A stretch of 64,000 bases of DNA from the NCBI GenBank assembly GCA_964543795.1, contig CAZIZN010000014.1, positions 1-64,000 of the forward strand, written 5' to 3'. The position numbers and the translations under genes are program-made. This document shows, in pieces, positions 40,695 through 49,986 of this stretch. This stretch comes from JACKIC01 sp964543795. Lineage in GTDB: Bacteria > Planctomycetota > UBA1135 > UBA2386. The number at the start of each line of letters is the position of its first letter. Positions within the stretch are counted from its first letter, which is position 1. The notes under the pieces were generated by a model, which was given only the letters and a program-made list of their open reading frames with translations, searched no databases and was not told the origin of the DNA.

Positions 40695-42410
40695 ATGTGC
40701 TCGATCCTCGCCGTGCTCGGCCTCTCTCCCGGCGACGCCGCGGCGCTGCGCCCGCTCGCCCTCGAACGCTCGCGCACGATGCGGCATCGGGGCCCCGACT
40801 GGTCGGGCGTGTTCGCCTGCGACACGGCGCTGCTCGTGCACGAACGGCTCGCGATCGTCGACGTGCTGGGTGGTGCGCAGCCGTTGCTGTCTCCCGACCG
40901 CCGCTGGGCGCTCGCCGTCAACGGCGAGATCTACGACCATCGCGAGTTGCGCGGGCAGATCGACGCCGAGGCGCCCTACGGCTGGACCACGCAGTCGGAT
41001 TGCGAAGTGATCACGCCGCTCGTCGCGCGCCACGGCCCTGGCGCGGTGGCGCGGCTCAATGGCATCTTCGCCTTCGTGCTGCACGACGCGGCGACCGGGC
41101 GCACGGTCATCGCGCGCGACCCGATCGGCGTGGTGCCGCTCTACTGGGGAGTCGACGACCGCGGCCGCACCTGGGTCGCCTCCGAACTCAAGGCGCTGCA
41201 CGGCGTCTGCCCGACGTTCCGCGAGTTCCCGCCCGGCCACTGGTGGGACGGCTCGACTCCCGAGCCCGTGCGCTACCACGAACCCGCGTGGCGCGACTAC
41301 GGCAACACGCGCGGAGTTCCGTGCGACCTCGCGGCGCTGCGGCGCGGCCTCGACGCCGCCGTGCACCGCCAGCTGATGGGCGACGTGCCCTACGGCGTGC
41401 TGCTCAGCGGCGGCCTCGACTCCTCGATCATCGCCGCGCTCGCCGTGCGCCACGCGCGCCAGCGCGTCGACGACGGCGACCGCACCGAGGCGTGGTGGCC
41501 GCGGGTGCACTCGTTCGCCATCGGGCTCGCCGACTCGCCCGACCTCGCCGCGGCGCGGCGGTGCGCGGCGCACCTCGGCACGGTGCACCACGAGTTTCAC
41601 TTCACGATCGAAGAAGGCCACGACGCGCTGCGCGACGTGATCCGCCACCTCGAGACCTACGACGTCACGACGATCCGCGCCGGCACGCCGATGATGCTGC
41701 TCGCGCGGCGCATCCGTTCGATGGGCGTCAAGATGGTGCTCAGCGGCGAGGGCAGCGACGAACTGTTCGGCGGCTACCTCTACTTCCACAAGGCGCCCGA
41801 CGCCGCGGCGTTCCACGCCGAGAACGTGCGCAAGCTCGACAAGCTGCACCTGTTCGACTGCCTGCGCGCGAACAAGGCGATGGCCGCCTACGGCGTCGAG
41901 GCGCGCGTGCCGTTCCTCGACCTGGAGTTCCTCGACATCGCGATGGGCTTCGATGCGGCCGACAAGATGTGCCGCACGGGCCCCAACGTGCCGGCCGCCG
42001 AACGCCGCATCGAGAAGCACGTGCTGCGCCAGGCGTTCGAGGACCTGCTGCCGCACGAGATCGCCTGGCGGCAGAAGGAGCAGTTCAGCGACGGCGTCGG
42101 CTACGGCTGGATCGGTTCGCTCAAGGCGCGCGCCGAACGCGAGGTCACCGACGAGCATCTCGCGCGCGCCGCGGCGCGTTTCCCGGTGCAGCCGCCGAAG
42201 ACCAAGGAGGAGTACTCCTACCGCGCGATCTTCGAGTCGCACTTCCCCGGCGAAGCCGCGGCGCGCTGCGTACCCGAGGGCATGAGCATCGCCTGTTCGA
42301 CGCCGACCGCGCTCGCCTGGGACGCGTCGTTCCGGGACAACGCCGACCCGTCGGGCCGCAGCGTGCTCGGCGTGCACGCCGACGGCGCGCGGATGGCGGG
42401 GCGCGGCTGA
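40695..42410 (+). CDS. asnB: asparagine synthetase, glutamine-hydrolysing
   Basis: 571-residue enzyme making asparagine from aspartate, ATP and glutamine. It starts MCSIL, so removal of Met exposes the catalytic Cys of the class II glutaminase domain (about residues 1-190; RHRGPDWSG and NGEIYDHRELR visible). The synthetase domain has the PP-loop SGGLDSS near residue 240 and SGEGSDELFGGYLYF. Length is close to the E. coli enzyme. The ATG at 40695 is required for the N-terminal Cys; the longer frame would block it. Confidence 0.94.
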   Translation: MCSILAVLGLSPGDAAALRPLALERSRTMRHRGPDWSGVFACDTALLVHERLAIVDVLGGAQPLLSPDRRWALAVNGEIYDHRELRGQIDAEAPYGWTTQSDCEVITPLVARHGPGAVARLNGIFAFVLHDAATGRTVIARDPIGVVPLYWGVDDRGRTWVASELKALHGVCPTFREFPPGHWWDGSTPEPVRYHEPAWRDYGNTRGVPCDLAALRRGLDAAVHRQLMGDVPYGVLLSGGLDSSIIAALAVRHARQRVDDGDRTEAWWPRVHSFAIGLADSPDLAAARRCAAHLGTVHHEFHFTIEEGHDALRDVIRHLETYDVTTIRAGTPMMLLARRIRSMGVKMVLSGEGSDELFGGYLYFHKAPDAAAFHAENVRKLDKLHLFDCLRANKAMAAYGVEARVPFLDLEFLDIAMGFDAADKMCRTGPNVPAAERRIEKHVLRQAFEDLLPHEIAWRQKEQFSDGVGYGWIGSLKARAEREVTDEHLARAAARFPVQPPKTKEEYSYRAIFESHFPGEAAARCVPEGMSIACSTPTALAWDASFRDNADPSGRSVLGVHADGARMAGRG

Positions 42411-42632
42411 TCGAACAGGACCACGCAGGGGTGGCGGCGCACATCCGAGCGCGGCGCGCTCGGCGCCGGGATCCGACCTCGCTTGCGGGCAACCGCAGGC
42501 GGACGAGGACCGCAGCGCACCGCCTCTCTTGCATTCGAGGGATCCCCGCCGTTCGCTGCTCGCGTCGGAGCGATTCTCCGCGGTGCCCGGAAAGCCGCCT
42601 GCCCCGGCAGCTCTCCAGCAGATCCCACCCCC

Positions 42633-44258
42633 ATGCGAGTCGCCTCCCTGCTCGTCGGATGTGTCCTCGCCGGCCCCGCGCTGGCCCAGACGCAGATCCC
42701 GATCCCCCCCTTCGGCTCGACCTTCGTCGCCCCGTTGACGCGCGGCTTCTGGTTCCAGGCCCCGATCGGTCTCACGATCACGGGCCTCCTCGTGCCCAAC
42801 GAGAGCCTGCAGCCGAACCAGGTGGTCGAAGTCATCCGCCTGCCCAACGCACCGCCCGCGTACCCGAGCGTGATCGCGGGCACGCAGCTCTTCTACGACA
42901 ACGCGACCGCGGCCGGCACGCTGATCAACTGCTCGATCCCCGTCTCGCCCGGCGACTTCATCGGCATCCTCGGCGCCTGCACCCCGGGCCAGGGCTCTGC
43001 GACCTCGCACAGCTCCTATGCTGGCGCCGCAGGGGTGTTCACGAGCAACATCCTCGGCGCGCCGGTCACGCTGACGCGATTCGGCACGCAGTCCGGCATA
43101 GCCAGCAACGGCGGCAACCAGCCGTGCTGGGAGGAGCCCACGGGCGCGCTCGCGCGCATCGAGGTCTACGTGTCGGGGGGGACGGGCTTCGCCGACAAGG
43201 TCAGGTTCGGCGCAGGCTGCTACGACGACTACAACTCGTTCTTCGAGCACTTCCAGACCACGCCGTCGATCGATCTGTCGAACAGCGGCATGCGCATGCT
43301 CGACACCGGCACGAGATACGTCGTCGTGCCGAGCGTCGCCGCGCTGCTCGATCCGACGCGCGCCGGCAGCGCCGCGACGAACCTCGGCCTGATCGACGAC
43401 TCGGAGACCTCGGTCACGTTGTCGGCCCCGATGCCCGTTCCCGGCGGCACGACCACGACCCTCAACGTCTGCTCGAACGGCCACGTCTCGACGGTGAGCA
43501 ACGGCGCCGCCTTCGACTACACACCCACGCCCGGCGAGATGCTCAACTGGGCCAACACGACCTGGGCGGTCTGGCGCGACATGATCCCGAACGCCGCGGG
43601 CAACGTGTGGTTCGAGGAGGTCGGCGGCAAGGCCTACATCACCTGGTACAACGTGGTCGGCTACGTCGGCCAGGTCGCAGGCACCACGCCGAGCACCTTC
43701 CAACTGCAGTTCGAGCTCGCCACGGGCAGCGTCGACTTCGTCTTCGGCAGTCTCGACACGACGAGCGTCAGCGGCTGGGCGGGAGGCGAAGGCTGGGTCG
43801 TCGGGTTCTCACCGGGCGGCATCTCCTCCGTCACCACGCCGGGCACCGACCTCTCGGTGGCGGTGCCGCAGTCGTTCCTGGTGCCCCGCGCAGAGCTGCT
43901 CGCCCTCGCCCACGACGGGTCGGCGCGCCCGGTGATCGGCACGGTGTGCTCGCTCGACACGGCGAACGTACCGGCCAACTGCCTGCTCGGCGCCACGCTG
44001 CTCGGCCTCGCCGGGCTGAACCCCGGCATCCCGCTCGACGGACTCGGTCTGCCCGGCTGCTTCCTGCACGTGACGATCGATGCGTCGCACATCTGGCTGC
44101 CTGCCGGCGGCGTCGGCAGCACCCTGTTCGCGATCCCGAACGATCCGGGTCTCGCCGGCCTCGAGATGAACTCGCAGGGCGCCGCACTCGTCCCGGGCGT
44201 CAACGCCGCCGGTGCCGCGACGTCGAACGGCCTCAAGCTCACGCTCGACGTCAACTGA
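42633..44258 (+). CDS. secreted protein with shared C-terminal domain
   Basis: 541-residue exported protein, signal peptide MRVASLLVGCVLAGPALAQ. The body is beta-rich and Thr/Asn/Gly-rich with blocks such as YDDYNSFFEHF, WAVWRDMIPNAAG and VYFEEVGG-like strands, resembling nidogen-like or adhesin segments (TTTLNVCSNGHVS, then TWAVWRDM, FQLQFELATGSVDF). From about residue 430 the domain shared with three other proteins here begins, with GLPGCFLHV in the centre and SNGLKLTLD at the end. No catalytic motif. It follows asnB after 222 bases. Confidence 0.86.
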   Translation: MRVASLLVGCVLAGPALAQTQIPIPPFGSTFVAPLTRGFWFQAPIGLTITGLLVPNESLQPNQVVEVIRLPNAPPAYPSVIAGTQLFYDNATAAGTLINCSIPVSPGDFIGILGACTPGQGSATSHSSYAGAAGVFTSNILGAPVTLTRFGTQSGIASNGGNQPCWEEPTGALARIEVYVSGGTGFADKVRFGAGCYDDYNSFFEHFQTTPSIDLSNSGMRMLDTGTRYVVVPSVAALLDPTRAGSAATNLGLIDDSETSVTLSAPMPVPGGTTTTLNVCSNGHVSTVSNGAAFDYTPTPGEMLNWANTTWAVWRDMIPNAAGNVWFEEVGGKAYITWYNVVGYVGQVAGTTPSTFQLQFELATGSVDFVFGSLDTTSVSGWAGGEGWVVGFSPGGISSVTTPGTDLSVAVPQSFLVPRAELLALAHDGSARPVIGTVCSLDTANVPANCLLGATLLGLAGLNPGIPLDGLGLPGCFLHVTIDASHIWLPAGGVGSTLFAIPNDPGLAGLEMNSQGAALVPGVNAAGAATSNGLKLTLDVN

Positions 44259-44377
44259 TCGCCGGCGATCGATCGCCGTCCACGGCGTGCACCGGGGTCG
44301 TCGCTCCTGCGAGCGGCGGCCCCGTTTGCGCTCCCGGCCGGTGCCGTCGTGCACCCCACTGACCCCGGCGCTACCTT

Positions 44378-44803
44378 GTGGCGGTGCAATCGCGCGATCG
44401 GATCGTCGACGCCGTGCGCAGGGTGCTGGCTGCCGAACCGCACCTGCGTTGGGCCTATCTGTTCGGCTCGCTCGCCCGCGGCGAGCCGTTCCGCGACGTC
44501 GACGTGGCGGTGATGCCGGCACCGGAGTTCCCCAGCGGCCTCGTGTACTGGGGACGACTCGTCGCTGCGCTCGAGGAAACGACCGGGCACCGGGTCGACC
44601 TCGCCGATCTGACCACCGCCGAACTGCCGTTCGTCGGACCCATGCTCGAGGAGCGGATCGTCGTGCTCGACCGCCACACGGCGGCCCGGCGCACCTTCGA
44701 AGCCGAGACGACCTCCCGCTGGATCGATTTCCGCCCTCACTGGCAGGAGGCGCAGAGGCTGCGCGAACTGGCGTTGCAGCAGCGGCTGCGGCAGGCCCGC
44801 TGA
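44378..44803 (+). CDS. MNT-family antitoxin of a HEPN/MNT (type VII) module
   Basis: 141-residue minimal nucleotidyltransferase. The active-site motif GSLARGEPFRDVDVAV carries the Gly-Ser pair and both metal-binding aspartates (DVD). In characterised MntA-HepT systems this protein silences the HEPN ribonuclease by adding AMP groups to its active-site Tyr. The start is GTG at 44378, with a second GTG at 44384 possible. Its stop overlaps the next start by one base (TGATG), the normal order for these pairs. Confidence 0.88.
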   Translation: MAVQSRDRIVDAVRRVLAAEPHLRWAYLFGSLARGEPFRDVDVAVMPAPEFPSGLVYWGRLVAALEETTGHRVDLADLTTAELPFVGPMLEERIVVLDRHTAARRTFEAETTSRWIDFRPHWQEAQRLRELALQQRLRQAR

Positions 44804-45219
44804 TGGTGGAACCCGAGATGCTGCGCCGGCGACTGGCGCTGCTGCAGGATGCCCTGGCCGATCTGCGGCGCTATCGCCAGACCTACGATCGGCACGCCAT
44901 CGTCGGCGACCGCGACGTGCAGCACATGGTGTCGCACGCGCTCTACGTCGCTGCACAGTCGGCCATCGGCATCGCCCTGCACGTCGCGGCGGACCTCGAA
45001 GCGACGAGTTCGCCCACCTACCAGCAGGCGTTCGCGAGACTGGCCGCCGCCGGACACGTGCCGCAGGACCTCGCGAACCGCCTCATGGGTTGGGCCGGGT
45101 TGCGCAACGTGTTGGCGCACCACTACGCCAGCATCGACTACGCGCGGATCGCCGCCTCGCTCGCGAACGAGCTGCCGGACCTCGAGCAGTTCGCCGCACT
45201 CGTGGCGACGTGGTGTTGA
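44803..45219 (+). CDS. HepT-like HEPN toxin
   Basis: 138-residue all-helical protein of the HepT/DUF86 group. It carries the HEPN ribonuclease motif Rx4HxY as RNVLAHHY near residues 104-111, with the Tyr that the partner MNT protein is known to AMPylate. Length matches HepT toxins. It is coupled to the antitoxin gene by TGATG and converges on ileS with a 24-base gap. The module looks intact and functional. Confidence 0.9.
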   Translation: MVEPEMLRRRLALLQDALADLRRYRQTYDRHAIVGDRDVQHMVSHALYVAAQSAIGIALHVAADLEATSSPTYQQAFARLAAAGHVPQDLANRLMGWAGLRNVLAHHYASIDYARIAASLANELPDLEQFAALVATWC

Positions 45220-45243
45220 ACGCATCACCCGGCGCGGCTCGTG

Positions 45244-48200
45244 TCAGCGCCGCCGCAGCGCCAGGCGGACCTCGGCGCCGGCACCGCTGCCGACCTTGCC
45301 GTTCGCCGCGAACGCCCCCGCCGGCGGCGGGCCGACCGTGAACGAGACCGCCAGGACCTGCTCGCGCACGTAGCCCTCGTGCGCCTGCAGCGCGGCCGCG
45401 GTCGACGCATCGGTCTCGCACCACAAGTCGATGCGATCGCTGACCTGCAGACCCGCGTCCTTGCGGGTCTGCTGCACGAGGCGCACGAAGTCGCGCGCGG
45501 CTCCTTCCTGCTCGAGTGCGGGCGTGACGGCGGTGTCGAGCGCGAGCACGACGTCGTTGGTCGACAACGCGGCAGCCGTCGTCCCGGCGTTGGGCACGAG
45601 TTGCAGCACGTAGTCGCCCGGCGCCAGCGCCACGCCGGCCGCGTGCACGACCGCGCCGTCGCGCCGCCAGTCGCCGCTGCGCGTCGCCGCGAGCACGTCC
45701 TTCATCTTCGGCCCGAGCTTGGGCCCGAGCGTCTTCGCGTCGACCTGCAGGCGGAAGGTCCCGAATCGCGCCACGTCGGCCGCGAAGTCGACGACCTTGA
45801 CGTTGAGTTCGTCCTGCAGCAGCTGCACGAACGGCGCCATCGCCGCCGCGTCGGCGCCGGCGAGCGTCACCTTGGGCAGCGGCAGGCGCGTACGCAGCTT
45901 CTTCGCCTCGCGCAGCGACAGCCCGACCGAGCACGCGTCGCGCACGCGGTCCATCTCGCGCACCAGCGCGGCGTCGGCCGGGAACGCGCGCACGTCCGGC
46001 CAGTCGGCGAGGTGCACCGACTGCTCGCCCGAGAGCGCCGTGTAGACCTTCTCGGTGAGCAGCGGCAGCAGCGGGGCTGCGGCCTTGCACAGCAGGACGA
46101 GGCACGTGTAGAGCGTGTCGTAGGCGTCCTGGCGATCGGCGGCGCCGGTCTCGCCCCAGAAGCGCTCGCGGCTGCGGCGGATGTACCAGTTGTTGAGCGC
46201 GTCGAGGTACTCCTTCACGACCTGGCAGGCGCCCGCGAGGTCGTAGTCGTCCATGCAGCGCTGCACGCCCTCGACCATCCAGCGCGTCTTGGCGAGCGCG
46301 TAGCGGTCGAGCACCCCCTGCTGGTCGCACCGCTCCACAGCACGCACGCCGTCGGTGTTCGCGTAGAGGGTGAAGAAGTAGTAGGCGTTCCAGATCGGAT
46401 TGAGAACGAGGCGCACGACCTCGGTGATCTGCTTGCCGTCCTTCTGGATCTGCAGGTCGCCGCCGCGCAGGATCGGCGAACTCATCAGGAACCAGCGCAG
46501 CGCGTCGGCGCCGACCTTGGCGAACAACTCCTCGGGATCGGGGTAGTTGCGCAGCGACTTGCTGAGCTTCTGCCCCTGTTCGTCGAGCACGACGCCGTGG
46601 CAGATCACGTTGCGGAACGGCGGCTTGTCGAACAGCGCCGTGGCGAGTACCACGAGCGTGTAGAACCAGCCGCGCGTCTGCGCGACGTACTCGACGATGA
46701 AGTCGGCCGGGAAGTGGCTCTCGAACCACTCCTTGTGCTCGAACGGATAGTGCACCTGCGCGAACGGCATCGAGCCGGACTCGAACCAGCAGTCGAGCAC
46801 CTCTTCGACGCGCCGCATCGTCGACCTGCCGGTCGGGTCGTCGGGGTTCGGCCGCACGAGTTCGTCGACGAACGGTCGGTGCAGGTCGGTGACCTTCACG
46901 CCGAAGTCGCGTTCGAGTTCGGCGAGCGAGCCGTACACGTCGACCCGCGGATACTTCGGGTCGTCGCTCTTCCAGACCGGGATCGGCGAGCCCCAGAAGC
47001 GGTTGCGCGAGATCGACCAGTCGCGCGCGTTCTCGAGCCACTTGCCGAACTGGCCGTCGCGGACGTGCTCGGGGATCCAGCGGATCGTCGCGTTGTGCAG
47101 GAGCATGCGCTCCTTGATCGCCGTGACCTTGACGAACCAGGCACCGGGGATCGCCTTGTAGATCAGCGGCTCCCGCGTGCGCCAGCAGTGCGGGTAGTTG
47201 TGCTCGATCGTCGTGTGCTTGAGCAGCACGCCGCGCTCCTTGAGCACCTTGATGATCTCCTTGTTGGCGTCGAAGACCTGCATGCCGTGCCACTCGGGCA
47301 CCTCGGCGGTGAAGCGACCGCGTTCGTCGACCGGGCAGACCAGTTCGATGCCGTTCGCCTCGCAGACCTTCTGGTCGTCCTCGCCGAAGCCGGGCGCCAT
47401 GTGCACGACGCCGGTGCCCTCGGCGGTGTCGACGAAGTCGCCGGCCAGCACGCGGAAGCAGTTCTCGCGGCCCGCGAAGTACGGGAACAGCGGCTCGTAG
47501 GTGCGCCCGACGAGGTCCTTGCCCTTGCACGACCCCACCACCTCGAAGCCCTTCAGCTCCTTGTCGAGCGAGCCGAGCGTCACAGCACCGAGCACGTAGT
47601 GCACGCCGTCCTTGGCGACGATCGCGTAGTCGAGTTCGGGCCCGACCGCGAGCGCGAGGTTGCTCGGCAGCGTCCACGGCGTGGTCGTCCAGGCGAGGAT
47701 GCGCAGCGGCCCGGGATCGCCCGGCCGCGCGTGCAGCGCGAAGGCGACCGTGATCGCCGGATCCTGGCGCGGGCGCGTCGCGTCGTCGATGCGCGTCTCG
47801 AAGTTGCTGACCGGCGTCTGCAGCGCCCACGAGTAGGCCATCACGCGCTGGCCCTCGTAGACGAGTCCCTTCTCGTACAGCGCCTTGAACGCCCACATGA
47901 CGCTCTCCATGTAGGAGAGGTCCATGGTCTTGTAGTCGTTCTCGAAGTCGACCCAGCGCGCCTGCCGCGTGACGTAGTTGCGCCATTCGCCGGTGTACTT
48001 CTGCACGCTCTTCCGGCACGCCTCGTTGTACTTCGCGAGGCCGAAGCCGAGCACCGCCTCGCGGCCGCTGATCTTGAGTTCCTTCTCGGCCTCCATCTCG
48101 GCGGGCAGGCCGTGGCAGTCCCAGCCGAAGCGGCGCTCGACGCGGCGGCCGCGCATCGTCTGGTAGCGAGGCACGACGTCCTTGACGAAACCCGTCAGCA

Positions 48201-48408
48201 GGTGGCCGTAGTGCGGCAGGCCGTTGGCGAACGGCGGCCCGTCGTAGAAGACGAACTCGCCAGCACCGGCCTCGCGCTGCTCGATCGAGCGACGGAACGT
48301 GCCGTCCGCCTGCCAGCGGGCGAGGATCTCCTGCTCGATCGCGGGGAAGTCGGCCTGGGCCGGGGCTTCGGGGTAGGGCTGGCTCGTCGTGCGCTGCGGC
48401 TCGGTCAT
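45244..48408 (-). CDS. ileS: isoleucyl-tRNA synthetase, type-2-like
   Basis: 1054-residue class I synthetase charging tRNA-Ile. The HIGH motif is HYGH (residues 66-69, after PPFANGLP) and the KMSKS motif is KLSKS (about residue 615, GQKLSKSLRN). The editing domain lies between them (WTTTPWTLPSNLALAVG), followed by the anticodon-binding domain. Length over 1000 and the GLPHYGHLL motif fit the eukaryotic-like type 2 group, which tends to resist mupirocin. ATG at 48408 is chosen. Confidence 0.95.
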   Translation of the reverse strand: MTEPQRTTSQPYPEAPAQADFPAIEQEILARWQADGTFRRSIEQREAGAGEFVFYDGPPFANGLPHYGHLLTGFVKDVVPRYQTMRGRRVERRFGWDCHGLPAEMEAEKELKISGREAVLGFGLAKYNEACRKSVQKYTGEWRNYVTRQARWVDFENDYKTMDLSYMESVMWAFKALYEKGLVYEGQRVMAYSWALQTPVSNFETRIDDATRPRQDPAITVAFALHARPGDPGPLRILAWTTTPWTLPSNLALAVGPELDYAIVAKDGVHYVLGAVTLGSLDKELKGFEVVGSCKGKDLVGRTYEPLFPYFAGRENCFRVLAGDFVDTAEGTGVVHMAPGFGEDDQKVCEANGIELVCPVDERGRFTAEVPEWHGMQVFDANKEIIKVLKERGVLLKHTTIEHNYPHCWRTREPLIYKAIPGAWFVKVTAIKERMLLHNATIRWIPEHVRDGQFGKWLENARDWSISRNRFWGSPIPVWKSDDPKYPRVDVYGSLAELERDFGVKVTDLHRPFVDELVRPNPDDPTGRSTMRRVEEVLDCWFESGSMPFAQVHYPFEHKEWFESHFPADFIVEYVAQTRGWFYTLVVLATALFDKPPFRNVICHGVVLDEQGQKLSKSLRNYPDPEELFAKVGADALRWFLMSSPILRGGDLQIQKDGKQITEVVRLVLNPIWNAYYFFTLYANTDGVRAVERCDQQGVLDRYALAKTRWMVEGVQRCMDDYDLAGACQVVKEYLDALNNWYIRRSRERFWGETGAADRQDAYDTLYTCLVLLCKAAAPLLPLLTEKVYTALSGEQSVHLADWPDVRAFPADAALVREMDRVRDACSVGLSLREAKKLRTRLPLPKVTLAGADAAAMAPFVQLLQDELNVKVVDFAADVARFGTFRLQVDAKTLGPKLGPKMKDVLAATRSGDWRRDGAVVHAAGVALAPGDYVLQLVPNAGTTAAALSTNDVVLALDTAVTPALEQEGAARDFVRLVQQTRKDAGLQVSDRIDLWCETDASTAAALQAHEGYVREQVLAVSFTVGPPPAGAFAANGKVGSGAGAEVRLALRRR

Positions 48409-48492
48409 CGGAGGAAGCAGTGTGCGGTCCCTTCGGAACGGACACAACAGCGCGGCACTGTCCGGCGAACGGCGGCGAGTAGGATCGGCGCG

Positions 48493-49500
48493 ATGCCGCC
48501 CACGCGCGACCTCGCGACGCTGCGCCTCGGCGTCGCCGCGGCGGCCGCGGGTTCCTACGTGCTGACGTGGCCGCTCTGGCAGTCGCGCGCCGAACCGCCG
48601 CACCTGCCGCTGCTGCCACTGCCGCTGCCGTTCGGCCTCTTGCTGCTCGCGACCCTGGCCCTCGCGCTGTGGCGGCCGCGCCCGGGAACGCTGCTGCACG
48701 CCGGCCTGCTCGCGCTCGCGATGCTCGCCGACCAGCTGCGACTGCAACCGCAGGCGCTCTCCTTCGCGGTGCTGCTGTTCGCGACCGCACCCGTTCGCGG
48801 CGCCGCGCAGGTCGGTGCTCTGCACCTGACGGCGCTGTGGTTCTGGTCGGGTCTCGGCAAGCTCGTGAGCCCCGACTTCCTGCGCGAGGGCGGCGCCTTC
48901 CTGCTCGGCATCGAACCCGGCGCGCACCCCGTGCTCGCAACCGCCGTCGCCGCAGCACTCGGCCTCTTCGAACTGCTGCTCGCGGTCCTGGCCGCGGTGC
49001 CGCGCACGCAACCGTTCGCAGCGCGCGTCGGTGCGTCGTTCCACCTGGTGATCTTCGTGTGGCTGGCGCTGGTCCGTGACACCAACGTCGCCGTGTGGCC
49101 GTGGAACCTGGCGCTCGCCGCCAGCGCCTGGGTGCTGCTCGGCGCCGCCCGCGGCCCGCTGCTCGGCGATCGGGCGACGGCCGGGCCGCTGCCGCGGGCT
49201 TTCGCCGCACTCGCCGTGGTGCTGCCGCTCGGCTACCACGCCGGCTTCGTCGACGCGCCGTTCGCGCAGCAGGTCTACGTGCAGAACGGGCCGCGGGCGA
49301 CGTGGCTCCGCGCCGACGGCCGCGTCGAGCCGGTCGGTCTCGTGCCCGGGCTCGGCGTGTTCGTGCCGCCGGTGCCGCGCATCCAGGCCGCGTGGTTCGC
49401 CGCGGTGGCGCAGCCGGGCGATCGCATGGCGATCGAAGAGCGGCGGCCGCTCGCGAAGCTCTGCGGTCGCGGCGACCGACTGCTGCGTCTGGCGGACTAG
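48493..49500 (+). CDS. multi-pass membrane protein of unknown function
   Basis: 335-residue protein with about eight hydrophobic helices, many Leu/Ala/Trp. The segment LHLTALWFWSGLGKLVSPDFL resembles the membrane domains of HTTM/DoxX-type proteins, but no catalytic motif confirms this. The C-terminal about 80 residues (WLRADGRVEPVGLVP, QPGDRMAIEERRPL) are soluble. It is divergent from ileS. Its stop codon overlaps the truncated HEPN remnant on the opposite strand. Confidence 0.75.
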   Translation: MPPTRDLATLRLGVAAAAAGSYVLTWPLWQSRAEPPHLPLLPLPLPFGLLLLATLALALWRPRPGTLLHAGLLALAMLADQLRLQPQALSFAVLLFATAPVRGAAQVGALHLTALWFWSGLGKLVSPDFLREGGAFLLGIEPGAHPVLATAVAAALGLFELLLAVLAAVPRTQPFAARVGASFHLVIFVWLALVRDTNVAVWPWNLALAASAWVLLGAARGPLLGDRATAGPLPRAFAALAVVLPLGYHAGFVDAPFAQQVYVQNGPRATWLRADGRVEPVGLVPGLGVFVPPVPRIQAAWFAAVAQPGDRMAIEERRPLAKLCGRGDRLLRLAD

Positions 49501-49541
49501 GGACTGATCTCGGCACGCAGGCGCTGCACGATCGCGTTCAC
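49497..49541 (-). pseudogene. stub of a HEPN toxin gene
   Basis: A GTG at 49541 overlaps the stop of the MNT frame as GTGA, exactly where a HEPN partner should begin. It encodes VNAIVQRLRAEISP and then a stop (TAG at 49499-49497) that lies inside the end of the neighbouring membrane-protein gene. The sequence looks like the start of a HepT protein, cut after 14 codons. Inferred remnant. Confidence 0.55.
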
Positions 49542-49896
49542 AGCGATCGTCCTTCTTGCAGCACCCGCGTCACGAGCGTGGGCGGCGCCTCCTCCATGTG
49601 CACCAGGTCTACCGCCCCCCAAAGTGGGCCATCAACTCCGCCAGGGCTGGGAAGTAGTCCGCACCCGCGAGCCCCTCGACGGCCAGGGCCACGTCGCTCG
49701 CGGGGCCCGCATCCCCTCTCGCCAAGGAACCGAAGAGCCAGATCCGGGCGGCGCCTCGTCCGGCCAGGATCGCCTTGGCTCCGGGCAGCAGCGCGAGCAG
49801 CCGCCCGACGCGTTGCCGGGCGCATTCCTGTTGCTGACGCTGGCGGCGGCGCAGGTGCGCAGCCATCTCGGCAAGACTCACGGGGATGACCGGCAT
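49538..49896 (-). pseudogene. frameshifted MNT-family antitoxin gene
   Basis: From ATG 49896 the frame encodes a minimal nucleotidyltransferase (IWLFGSLARGDAGPASDVAL) and stops at 49609 just after AHFGGR. Restoring one G in the six-G run (plus-strand C run 49615-49620) continues as AVDLVHMEEAPPTLVTR and then VLQEGRSL, a typical MNT C-terminus, stopping at 49538, for 119 residues in all. The second catalytic Asp of the DxD motif is Ala here (SDVAL), so activity would be doubtful even if in frame. The partner gene is reduced to a stub. A programmed frameshift or sequence error is possible instead of decay. Confidence 0.75.
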
Positions 49897-49986
49897 GGCA
49901 GACGACGAGGCTCGGATGCCAAGCAGCCGCGGCTTGACGAAGCATCCGCCGCCGTCCACCGTGCCGGACCACCCGCGAGGACCCCG

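Noticed and set aside
40461..43703. 1080-codon open frame on the minus strand opposite asnB and the secreted protein
   Set aside because: Composition is Arg/Val/Ala-rich with no motifs, while both plus-strand genes have strong family signals and signal peptides.
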